Source: Candidatus Lloydbacteria bacterium RIFCSPHIGHO2_02_FULL_50_18
GTDB lineage: Bacteria > Patescibacteriota > Minisyncoccia > Phycocordibacterales > UBA6899
Length of the DNA stretch: 35,695 nt
Direction: 5' to 3'
Assembly (NCBI GenBank): GCA_001821395.1
Contig: MHLM01000003.1
Coordinates: 1-35,695, forward strand
The translations under genes were made by a program, and so were the position numbers. The notes beneath the pieces were generated by a model, which saw only the letters and a program-made list of their open reading frames with translations, did no database searches and had not been told where the DNA came from. This document shows, one piece after another, positions 8,371 to 16,516 of the stretch (within the stretch, counting starts at the first letter, position 1; every line of letters starts with the position of its first letter).

Positions 8371-11300
8371 CTATAACCCGATATTTTTTGTCCAACCGAA
8401 TGTCGATGAGAAGTTGGCAATAATGATGTCGATGATCGATGCTTTTTGCTGGGGTGTTTTGACGGTAAAATCCTTTGATTCCGCACGGTTTCCTGACGCA
8501 TCGGTCGAGGCAACGCGGAAGCGGTACACGGTATTTGGTTTCCAGTTGGCAATAACGATGGTGTGCTTCGTCCCCATGTCGATCGTCTCGCTTGTAGACA
8601 GAGCGGGCTCCGTTCCCTCAACTCCCGCGACGCCTTCATCGTAGAGTACTTGTGATGTCGAGAGTTCATCTGTGCCCCAGAAGACGATGACTTGGATCTT
8701 GTTTCCGGCACCCGGGAATACGGTGATATCTGTTCGTACCTGAGTGATCTCCGGGGGGGCGATATCCTTGCCCGTCGTGTAGTTCGCCATATCACGTCTT
8801 GCAGTATTTCCGTGCGGGTCCGTTGAGAGCAGTTCGATACCGTAGGTGGTACCTGATTTTAGCTGCTCAAGAATAACGGCATGGTCGTTCACATAGTCAG
8901 ACTTTCCAAACGTGTCCCCCCTACTTTCCATTGGCTTTCCGTTCACATACGGAGTGTAGCGGACGGCGGAATTGGTGAGCACATTCGTGTGCCACGCGAA
9001 GCGGACCTTTCCACCTTCCAGTTGTGCAACGCTCGCATTAGTGATCTCGGGGAGTTCGACGGGGGTCACGAAGGTGTAGTCACGGGTGCGCACTTTCGTC
9101 CCCAACTGCGAGGTGGAGCGGATCTGGAAGTGATACTCCGTTGAGGGAAGCAAGTTCTCGAGCGTGACCTTGTGGTCCATCTCATATATCTCCGCCTTGC
9201 CGAATTCCTGTTTGTACGGATCTTCGCGCGCGGAATCGAATTCATCCTTCTTTGCAAGGGCGATCATGGAGTTCGTCTCTTTGTCGCTCGTCCACGCGAT
9301 CGACACCATGTTTGCTCCGATCACGACCTCCGGAGCACCCCTTATGATGGGCGGGGGAACAGCCTGTGCGAGTTCGCGGAGTGTTTTCATTGCGGGGGTG
9401 AGCTCGCCTTCCGTGAGGTTGAGTGAGGTACTGCCCTCGAAGGATTTGGTGAGTGCACTGAACTTTTCGCTCACGATCCTGAGGATCGCTTTCGGATCGG
9501 TCGTTTCATCGGCACGAAGTCCGAAGATCTCTGTTTTGATATCGGTTAATTCTTTCACTGCGGTCGCAAGCTCGGTCGTCTTTTGTGCAAGCTCATCTGT
9601 TCGTAATGCGAGTGCATCCTGTGCGTCTTGCAACGCTTTCTTGGCTTCATCGTAGAGGACTTGTGCAACACCGTCGGGCTGTCGTGCGCTTGCGTAAACG
9701 ACAAGTTGGACCACTCGATCGGCTTCACCGAAGGACTGTTCTTTTGTGGTGAAAGAGTATTCAGTTGAAGTGGCGATGTTGCCGTTCTGGTCGGCGGAGC
9801 TGACGCGGTAGTAGTAAGGGGTGAGCGGAGTGAGCCCGTCGATCTGGATGAAGTGGGACATGTCGTAGGTCGTGTGCACGGTCGAACTTGCGTATATTCC
9901 CGTCGTCGTACCCCATTCCACCGTTCCATTTGCCGCCTCATCAGTGTCCCAGGAGATGACCGCGGCGATATCGATGACGGTTCCTGTGGCGACGTTCGTG
10001 ATGATGGGGGCGGAGAGATCGTCTGAGGTGTTAAATTTATAGTATTCCTTGACCCCATTCACCACATTCTTGTCTTCCGCGAGATTACCCGCCTCATCCG
10101 TCGATTGGACATAGAAGTAATAGGTCTGCCCCGGGATGAGTCCCTCGAGGGTGACCTTGTGGGTGGTGAGGTATGCGGCCATGCCGGTAAAGAACTCGAT
10201 CCCTCCTGTGGGGGGGGTATTCATCGCATACACGACATTAGCATTGGCAGCGATGTTCGTATCCCAGCTGATGTCCGCGTTGGTATTCGATGCGCGGATG
10301 ACCGCAACATTTGCAATGAGCGCACCCGATCTTGTCGTGAAGGAGAGCGGAGTGGATGACGCCAGATTTCCCGACGGGTCACGCGAAGTCACCACGTAGT
10401 CATATGTTTGCCCGGGAGTGAGTCCCGTGATCGACACTTCATGATTGGTGACGTATGAGGTGACACCTTGGGTCAAACTGTAGTCGCTGCAGGGGGAGAC
10501 ACAGAATCCTACGCTCGAATCAGCGAGCTCGCTTGTCGTCCAGGAGATGGTTGCCCCTTGCGTCGTTGTCGTCGCGCTCTCGCCGGTGATCGTGGGCGGA
10601 GTGCTGTCGACGCTTTGTCCATTGGGAGCATCGCTCACGACGGGGGAGTAATATGAGGTATTGCCGTTCGCGTCGTCGACGTAGAGTTTGTAGTAATAGG
10701 TGAGGTTGGTGTCAAGCATCGCGCCGCCATTGTCATCAAGAATGTAGTTATCCATACGGTTGGTGATCGTGCGATAGAGCTCGTATGGGCCGCCGGCAAC
10801 CGAGCGATAGATGCGGTATGCGCCAAAGCCGGGCCCCGGTACGGGAGTGACTCCCCAGGAGATGAAAAGTCGGAAGGTGAGGTCATTCGAGAGGTCAAGG
10901 ATACCGACCCCCACCGGTGTGTTCGGTGTCGTGACCGCGGTGATCGCCGTTTCGTTCGCATGCGCATCGCGGAGCTGCAAATATACCGTATCGGGTTCCG
11001 CCACCAGTGTAATGGTTGAGGATGAAGCGAAGGGGACCCAGATAGCATCCGAGAGGTCAGGCATGCGCCCGAGTTTCATTTCCATCGCCGAATCGTCTGA
11101 TGCATTGATCGTCGCGAGCGCTGGGGAGTATGTGGCTTGGATAATGAGCGGGATAGCTCCGAACGCCGGGTTTTTCTCATCGAGTGGAAAGGCGAGTGAT
11201 GCAAGTGCCGCGGTATTTTTTGCAAGCTCTCCATCGTTCACCGTTACGCGTACTTGCGTTGTTGAGGAGAATACGCCGTTGAGGGTACTCTTTGCGTCCC

Positions 11301-14300
11301 AGACAGTAGTGTATGTGTTCCACGTGAGCTCTGAGACAGCCTTGCTTGTCGTCGCATCAGCGGATAGACCCGTAACGATAGGTGTCCACGTTCCGCCACT
11401 GTTGGTTGAATATTCAAATGACGGGAGGACAGTTCCCGGAGTGAATGTTCCGAAGGTGGCATCGGGATCGCGCGTATCGTAGCTGATCAGGACGGTGCCG
11501 TCAGTTTGTTCCGCTGCCGTCACGTTCTGAAGCTCCGGTTGGAGGTTCATCACATAGCTTATCGTGAGATCAGCCATCGATGGGGTCGATGCGCCTGATG
11601 AAGAAAGTGTTATCATGTACTGAAACCACTGGTCATCCATGCCATCACGCACCGAGGAGGGGAGTGCGGAAGAAAGACAGGTGACCGTAGTTCCTGACTT
11701 TGAACATCCGGTTGAAGTTGAGCTGAGCGTCGCCCAGTCGGTCGAAGCGACGGTGGCTGCTGTTGAGGATGCACGAAGTGAGATCGCAACGTATGTTCCG
11801 GCAGGAAGCGTAGCATCTTCATTCCACGTAGTTCCTCCCATTAAATTTGCCGTATTCCCCGTATCGAATTTTGACGAGGTGAGAGTTTGTCCTGATGGAT
11901 AACGGTTAGAGACAATCGTGACGTCACTCAATGTGGGAGAAGTCGCGGTATTTGTTGTTCCGAAGTTCGCTCGATATTGCACATAGCGATGCACTCCCAA
12001 TCCGGAAATACTTCCGCCACTCAAAACGCCCGTCTGCCACGCTGTCCATGAGCCATCGGGGACAAGCGTATCTCCTGCGCGCACGTCGATGCTAGCTGTT
12101 GTATTCGCTGGGGTTGAAAGAGAGTACGAGATACTTCCCTGACCCGCGAGGGAATCCAAGACGGAAGAGGTGAAAGTGCCGAGAGTGGAGTAGACAGCGG
12201 TTTGAATGATGAATTTGTAGAAGCCGGTATTACCGGTACTTTGAGTGACATAGATCGTATCATCCGCACCATTACGGATCATACTACTACCATTGCTGAG
12301 TGCTCCTGGCGCTACTGCAAGCGTCGTCCACGTATTGGTGGAGATGGTGTATTTGTAGAAGCCGGTGTTACTGCCACCTCGAGTGACATAGATCGTATCA
12401 TCAGCACCATTACGGATCATACTACTGCCATCGGCGAGTGTTCCTGGCGCTACTGCAAGCGTCATCCACGTATTAGTGGAGATGGTGTATTTGTAGAAGC
12501 CGGTGAGATTGCCACATTGTGTGACATAGATCGTATCATCAGCACCATTACGGATCATATCACTACCATTGTTGAGTGCTCCTGGTACTACCGTAAGCGT
12601 CGTCCACGTATTGGTGGAGATGGTGTATTTGTAGAAGCCGGCGAGACCGACGGTGCCGCCTTGAGTGACATAGATCGTATCATCGGCACCATTACGGATC
12701 ATACTACTACCAGAGTCAAGTATTCCTGGTACTACCGCAAGCGTCGTCCACGTATTGGTGGAGATGGTGTATCGATAGAAGCCGGTAGCGGAATTTCCTT
12801 GAGTGACATAGATCGTATCATCGGCTCCATTGCGGATCATATTACTACCACCGAAGAGTATTCCTGGTACTACCGCAAGCGTCGTCCAAGTGTTAGTGGA
12901 GATGGTGTATTTATAGAAGCCTGTGGTGCCATTACCTCGAGTGACATAGATCGTATCATCGGCTCCATTGCGGATCATATTACTACCGTTTGCGAGTGCT
13001 CCTGGTACTACCGCAAGCGTCGTCCACGTATTGGTGGAGATGGTGTATCGATAGAAGCCGGTAGCGGAATTTCCTTGAGTGACATAGATCGTATCATCCG
13101 CACCATTACGGATCATATTACTACCCTGCGCGAGTGTTCCTGGTGTCGCTGCCAAACTCGAAACATTCGATCCTGCCCACGTATTGGTGGAGATGGTGTA
13201 TTTATAGAAGCCAGTAGTGCTATTCCCTTGAGTCACATAGATCGTATCATCCGCACCATTGCTGATCATGCTGGAGCCAGTGTAGGGCCCCCCGGGAATT
13301 GCAGCCAGAGAAGTCCAAGTGTTGGTGGAGATGGTGTATTTGTAGAAGCTGGTATAGCTAGTCGCTTGAGTGACATAGATCGTATCATTCGCACCATTAC
13401 GGATCATGCTGGAGCCATAGGAAAGTGGTCCTGGAGTTATGGCCAAAGAAGTCCAAGCATTGGTCGAAATGGTGTATTTGTAGAAGTTGGCGGTCATGTT
13501 ACCTCGAGTGACATAGATCGTATCATCAGCACCATTACGGATCATACTACTACCATCGCTGAGTGCTCCCGGTGCTACCGCAAGCGTCGTCCACGTATTG
13601 GTGGAGATGGTGTATCGATAGAAGCCGGTAGTGGAATTTCCTTGAGTGACATAGATCGTATCATCGGCACCATTACGGATCATTCTGGAGCCAGCACCCA
13701 CCCCTGGATTTACAGCCAAAGAAGTCCAGGTGTTAGTGGAGATGGTGTATTTATAGAAGCCGGTATTGCCACCCCCTTGGGTCACATAGATCGTATCATC
13801 CGCACCATTACTGATCATGCTAGAGTTAGTGTACACACTCCCCGGAATTGCAGTCAAAGAAGTCCAGGTGTTAGTGGAGATGGTGTATTTATAGAAGCCA
13901 GTAGTGCTATTCCCTTGAGTCACATAGATCGTATCATCGGCTCCATTGCGGATCATATTACTACCGTTTGCGAGTGCTCCTGGTACTACCGCAAGCGTCG
14001 TCCACATATTGGTGGAGATGGTGTATTTATAGAAGCCGGTAGTGCCACCACCTTGGGTCACATAGATCGTATCATCCGCACCATTGCGGATTATATTGCT
14101 GCCTATGGCAATCGCTCCTGGCGCTGCCTTGAGCGCCGTATCCCACGCATTCACAGGAATAGAAGTGCCCGCCAGCACGACCGAAGCGCCTGCACCTCCC
14201 CCGCTCACCACTGTTGTTGATTGCGTTCCCGCATTAAAATCCGCATCGCTCGTTTGTGTCACCGAGGTGCTTATCGTCGAGAGTGAAAGCGTTGTGCCGC

Positions 14301-14805
14301 CGACGATATTTGTCGAGGTCGCAGCGTACTCGGTCCAGTTCGCAGGCGCCGGATACCCCGTCGTATTCGACGTCAGTGTCGTCCAGTCGCTCTGGGTCCA
14401 GGAGAATGTTGCGGCGAGCGCTGTCTGATACACTCCTGTCGCAAAGTTGATCGCGAGACCTGCGAGCGACGAGGTCATGACGATTACGAGTCCCGTCGTC
14501 GCGGTGAAGAGCCGCACTCGTGCATGGTATTTTTTGAATCCATCATGGGAATGCCGCTCGATAGAAGGGTGCACGCCCCGCTCTTTGTACAAGACTTCAT
14601 ATGTTGTTTCCGAATCTTTAGTGAGAATGATCGCGAAGCGCAGGATGCCCTCGATGAGACTGATAAAAAAGAGAGAGATACTGAGCGCGCGGAAAGGGAG
14701 GAGTGTCTCTTTTTCGTGCTTCAATGTGTCGCGGAGCTCGACCTCTTTGCTGCGGCGGATCTTGTTAATTTTGTAAAACAATGCGGTTAAATTTATGTTT
14801 TTCAT
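8371..14805 (-). CDS. giant surface protein: Kelch-like repeats, FN3 domains, coiled coil
   Basis: A 2144-aa envelope protein. A basic N-terminus precedes hydrophobic segments at about 38-62 and 99-121, the second followed by an AxA-type site near 130. Residues about 237-870 hold 14 tandem repeats of roughly 45 residues, each with NGADDTIYVT and FYKYTISTNTW cores; they resemble Kelch or galactose-oxidase blades, and 14 would fit two seven-bladed propellers. Beta-sandwich domains follow at about 870-1100. FN3 domains follow, with repeated ISWDT and YYYRVSSAD-type motifs. A coiled coil at about 1715-1810 is inserted between FN3 domains. Three more FN3 domains and a hydrophobic or amphipathic tail (2120-2144) end the chain. 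It is first in an operon with the permease and ATPase. Adhesion or surface-layer function is inference. Confidence 0.85.
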   Translation of the reverse strand: MKNINLTALFYKINKIRRSKEVELRDTLKHEKETLLPFRALSISLFFISLIEGILRFAIILTKDSETTYEVLYKERGVHPSIERHSHDGFKKYHARVRLFTATTGLVIVMTSSLAGLAINFATGVYQTALAATFSWTQSDWTTLTSNTTGYPAPANWTEYAATSTNIVGGTTLSLSTISTSVTQTSDADFNAGTQSTTVVSGGGAGASVVLAGTSIPVNAWDTALKAAPGAIAIGSNIIRNGADDTIYVTQGGGTTGFYKYTISTNMWTTLAVVPGALANGSNMIRNGADDTIYVTQGNSTTGFYKYTISTNTWTSLTAIPGSVYTNSSMISNGADDTIYVTQGGGNTGFYKYTISTNTWTSLAVNPGVGAGSRMIRNGADDTIYVTQGNSTTGFYRYTISTNTWTTLAVAPGALSDGSSMIRNGADDTIYVTRGNMTANFYKYTISTNAWTSLAITPGPLSYGSSMIRNGANDTIYVTQATSYTSFYKYTISTNTWTSLAAIPGGPYTGSSMISNGADDTIYVTQGNSTTGFYKYTISTNTWAGSNVSSLAATPGTLAQGSNMIRNGADDTIYVTQGNSATGFYRYTISTNTWTTLAVVPGALANGSNMIRNGADDTIYVTRGNGTTGFYKYTISTNTWTTLAVVPGILFGGSNMIRNGADDTIYVTQGNSATGFYRYTISTNTWTTLAVVPGILDSGSSMIRNGADDTIYVTQGGTVGLAGFYKYTISTNTWTTLTVVPGALNNGSDMIRNGADDTIYVTQCGNLTGFYKYTISTNTWMTLAVAPGTLADGSSMIRNGADDTIYVTRGGSNTGFYKYTISTNTWTTLAVAPGALSNGSSMIRNGADDTIYVTQSTGNTGFYKFIIQTAVYSTLGTFTSSVLDSLAGQGSISYSLSTPANTTASIDVRAGDTLVPDGSWTAWQTGVLSGGSISGLGVHRYVQYRANFGTTNTATSPTLSDVTIVSNRYPSGQTLTSSKFDTGNTANLMGGTTWNEDATLPAGTYVAISLRASSTAATVASTDWATLSSTSTGCSKSGTTVTCLSSALPSSVRDGMDDQWFQYMITLSSSGASTPSMADLTISYVMNLQPELQNVTAAEQTDGTVLISYDTRDPDATFGTFTPGTVLPSFEYSTNSGGTWTPIVTGLSADATTSKAVSELTWNTYTTVWDAKSTLNGVFSSTTQVRVTVNDGELAKNTAALASLAFPLDEKNPAFGAIPLIIQATYSPALATINASDDSAMEMKLGRMPDLSDAIWVPFASSSTITLVAEPDTVYLQLRDAHANETAITAVTTPNTPVGVGILDLSNDLTFRLFISWGVTPVPGPGFGAYRIYRSVAGGPYELYRTITNRMDNYILDDNGGAMLDTNLTYYYKLYVDDANGNTSYYSPVVSDAPNGQSVDSTPPTITGESATTTTQGATISWTTSELADSSVGFCVSPCSDYSLTQGVTSYVTNHEVSITGLTPGQTYDYVVTSRDPSGNLASSTPLSFTTRSGALIANVAVIRASNTNADISWDTNIAANANVVYAMNTPPTGGIEFFTGMAAYLTTHKVTLEGLIPGQTYYFYVQSTDEAGNLAEDKNVVNGVKEYYKFNTSDDLSAPIITNVATGTVIDIAAVISWDTDEAANGTVEWGTTTGIYASSTVHTTYDMSHFIQIDGLTPLTPYYYRVSSADQNGNIATSTEYSFTTKEQSFGEADRVVQLVVYASARQPDGVAQVLYDEAKKALQDAQDALALRTDELAQKTTELATAVKELTDIKTEIFGLRADETTDPKAILRIVSEKFSALTKSFEGSTSLNLTEGELTPAMKTLRELAQAVPPPIIRGAPEVVIGANMVSIAWTSDKETNSMIALAKKDEFDSAREDPYKQEFGKAEIYEMDHKVTLENLLPSTEYHFQIRSTSQLGTKVRTRDYTFVTPVELPEITNASVAQLEGGKVRFAWHTNVLTNSAVRYTPYVNGKPMESRGDTFGKSDYVNDHAVILEQLKSGTTYGIELLSTDPHGNTARRDMANYTTGKDIAPPEITQVRTDITVFPGAGNKIQVIVFWGTDELSTSQVLYDEGVAGVEGTEPALSTSETIDMGTKHTIVIANWKPNTVYRFRVASTDASGNRAESKDFTVKTPQQKASIIDIIIANFSSTFGWTKNIGL
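12190..14102 (-). repeat. 14-copy tandem coding repeat, about 138-bp unit
   Basis: Fourteen in-frame units lie inside the giant surface-protein gene; the motif CATAGATCGTATCAT on the plus strand marks almost every unit. Exact matches include 99 nt (12724-12822 and 13000-13098, two units apart) and 83 nt (12945-13027 and 13923-14005, seven units apart). Such identity indicates recent duplication or ongoing homogenisation. Confidence 0.9.
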
Positions 14806-14814
14806 GCTGGTGGT

Positions 14815-14823
14815 ATTATAGCA
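14815..14823 (-). promoter_or_regulatory. consensus extended -10 promoter of surface-protein operon
   Basis: TGC-TATAAT on the minus strand is a perfect extended -10. It ends 9 nt before the ATG at 14805, so the 5' leader would be only a few nucleotides. No Shine-Dalgarno sequence lies between. Confidence 0.65.
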
Positions 14824-14898
14824 AAATTTTCATTGGAAAAAGCTTAATTAGTATCTTTTTGTTTAGCGAGTATTTTCATGGTAAAATTCCGCGCATAA

Positions 14899-14907
14899 TG
14901 GTATTCT
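14899..14907 (+). promoter_or_regulatory. extended -10 promoter of coiled-coil gene
   Basis: TGG-TATTCT ends 11 nt before the ATG at 14919. It is back to back with the surface-protein promoter in a 113-bp divergent intergenic region, which would allow shared regulation. Confidence 0.5.
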
Positions 14908-14918
14908 AAGAACAAATT

Positions 14919-15941
14919 ATGAACGATAAAAACACTACTGATGGAAATGGGGGACCATTTGCTCTCGACCCCGCACTCGATCAAACTCCAGCTCAGGATA
15001 TCACTGTTTCTTCCGATATTACCGACACGCTCGCGCAATATGAAAAAAAACTCGCCGCGCTTCGTGAGGAGGTTTCCGTACTGACGCGTGACCGTATCGC
15101 GCTTGCCGCAGCCGTTGATGAAGAACACCAGATGATATTCAAGCTTGGACAAGACCTACTGCCCATTCTCGTCCGTGAACGTTCGGTTATTGAGGCATTG
15201 AAAGACATCAGCATAAAAGAGCGCTCAGTTACGGATATCGCGGAACGTCGCACTCACGAACAATCACGATGGAAACAAGTTGAAGGGTGGTATGCAGTTG
15301 AGCAGGAAAAATGGGAAAAACAAGAAACACTTGAAGCGCAAAAGCAGCGGACCGAGGCGCATCGTGCGGAGCACGTAAAATTAACGGAGAAGGAATATGC
15401 GCTGCGCACCGAGATCGAGCAGGTGGAACTCGCAAAAGAAAAAGCCGAACTCCATGCGCAGATCGAGGTCATCGTGGAGTCTCGCGTTTCGACTGAAGGA
15501 CAACTTGATGACCTGGAAGAAAAACGCGAGAAGGCGATCGCGCAGTTTCAGACGATCACACAAATGGAGGAGGGGATTGAAAAGAAGGAATTAGAGGTGG
15601 AAGATCTGCTTACGAGCGCCCATTCACTCAAAGAAGAACGCACGTTGGTCGAAGAACGCTACGCGCTCGAAAAAGAGCGACATGAAGCTGAGGCCTCCCG
15701 ATGGAACATTGAGGACGAGATTGCGACGATCGGCGGTTCATATGTTGAATCCGAGAAGATACTTGATGAACTGAAGCAAAAAGAGAAGGCACTGCTCGAC
15801 CAGCTCGCTGTTCTTGAAAAAAAAGCCCCGCTCGCGACGCCGCTTGCGCCGATTTCTCCCCTTGAAAAAGTATTAACTGAAGAAGCGGTCACGACAGCGG
15901 AGGCGCTACCAGGAGAAGGCGTGGTACCACCCTTGGCATAA
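14919..15941 (+). CDS. cytoplasmic coiled-coil protein, hypothetical
   Basis: A 340-aa protein with no signal peptide or membrane segment, so presumably cytoplasmic. The first 35 residues are acidic and polar. From about 35 to 300 the chain is almost continuous charged heptad-like helix rich in Glu, Lys, Arg and Ala, with W-containing segments such as WYAVEQEKWEKQE and EASRWNIEDE. The last 40 residues are Pro/Ala-rich. The helix composition and spaced Arg-Trp motifs resemble the cytoplasmic coiled coil of the MacB-like permease encoded across the divergent promoter region, which suggests a partnership or shared ancestry. This is inference, since low-complexity coiled coils can look alike by chance. 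I assign no function. Confidence 0.75.
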   Translation: MNDKNTTDGNGGPFALDPALDQTPAQDITVSSDITDTLAQYEKKLAALREEVSVLTRDRIALAAAVDEEHQMIFKLGQDLLPILVRERSVIEALKDISIKERSVTDIAERRTHEQSRWKQVEGWYAVEQEKWEKQETLEAQKQRTEAHRAEHVKLTEKEYALRTEIEQVELAKEKAELHAQIEVIVESRVSTEGQLDDLEEKREKAIAQFQTITQMEEGIEKKELEVEDLLTSAHSLKEERTLVEERYALEKERHEAEASRWNIEDEIATIGGSYVESEKILDELKQKEKALLDQLAVLEKKAPLATPLAPISPLEKVLTEEAVTTAEALPGEGVVPPLA

Positions 15942-16013
15942 CGGCTTTATCCTCCCCCTGATTCATTTTGTTTCGCTCAATCAGCTGTTGGTATTTTGCA
16001 CTACGACAAATAC

Positions 16014-16053
16014 TACATAGGGTGGTCCTATGTACATAGGACCACCCTATGTA
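16014..16053. repeat. perfect 40-bp palindrome
   Basis: Twenty base pairs on each side of the centre at 16033/16034 match without exception or spacer. The half-site reads TACATAGGACCACCCTATGT followed by A. Within it TACATAGG and CCTATGTA are themselves repeated around the centre. An 11-nt half-site-like match, TACATAGGACC, occurs at 19533-19543 before upp. It may be an operator, a hairpin or a mobile miniature element. Confidence 0.75.
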
Positions 16054-16185
16054 TCTATACTAGATTCAGCTTTAAGTCTCGGCACACAAACCACGGTCTC
16101 CCGCCCGTTGCGATTGAATTTTTAGTTGTTGACTGAGGCAATCGCTTTTGCCATCACTATTTATCAACGTTTTTTAGCCCTTTTT

Positions 16186-16206
16186 TGTCAAGGTTTAACT
16201 TTGACA
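16186..16206. repeat. inverted repeat ending in TTGACA
   Basis: TGTCAAGGTT and AACTTTGACA pair over 10 bp with one G-T wobble around a single T. The right arm contains the -35-like hexamer TTGACA (16201-16206), but no -10 lies at the right distance, so a promoter is not called. Confidence 0.4.
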
Positions 16207-16211
16207 TCATT

Positions 16212-16237
16212 TTCCTAGGGGTACCCTAGGAATTTTT
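16212..16237 (+). terminator. hairpin followed by T-run
   Basis: TTCCTAGGG (16212-16220) pairs with CCCTAGGAA (16224-16232) around a GTA loop and is followed directly by TTTTT (16233-16237). It is a compact intrinsic terminator, possibly for transcription from the coiled-coil gene 270 nt upstream. Confidence 0.55.
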
Positions 16238-16516
16238 AGCAATCTTTCTGTTTTTGTACTGTATCCAATCCCATGCATAGCTTGGTCTTCCTGCCTTGGA
16301 TTCACGATTGCACGAGATTCACTTTTGATCATTGTGTTTCTCAAGGAAGTTCAAGTGGTCACCCCACGAGGGACTTTTTGGTATGCGCCAGGCGTTTCGG
16401 TTCGACAGAGGACGTATTGTTCTCGCGTGGCAGACTATTGAAGATGCCGAATATGCACGCCGACCACATCACCATTTTTCATTGTACAAAAGACACTATT
16501 GTGAAATGATTTGTTC

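Larger units (their letters stand above)
15942..16516. other. non-coding interval with palindrome and hairpins
   Basis: This 575-nt gap contains the 40-bp palindrome at 16014-16053, an inverted repeat at 16186-16206 and a terminator-like hairpin at 16212-16237. Two overlapping short open frames (16273-16509, 16332-16544) have no promoter, ribosome site or recognisable domain and are not called. I see nothing else in 16240-16516. Confidence 0.5.

Noticed and set aside
8322-8795. Extension of the permease frame into the giant gene
   Set aside because: It overlaps the 3' end of the surface-protein gene on the same strand and has Ser/Arg-rich shadow composition; ATG 8321 is the first sensible start.
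12190-14102. Possible CRISPR array because of regular short conserved motifs
   Set aside because: Units are about 138 bp, in frame, and encode a conserved protein repeat; spacers are not unique sequences and no cas genes are nearby.
12202-14220. 672-codon open frame on the plus strand opposite the repeat array
   Set aside because: It is the antisense shadow of the 14 coding repeats: periodicity without stops is inherited from the repeat, and its translation is a low-complexity Asp/Ile/Arg/Cys repeat with no promoter or plausible fold.
16201-16206. TTGACA as a -35 box
   Set aside because: The hexamer at the expected -10 distance lies inside the CCTAGG hairpin and reads CCCTAG; the TTGACA is better explained as an arm of the inverted repeat.
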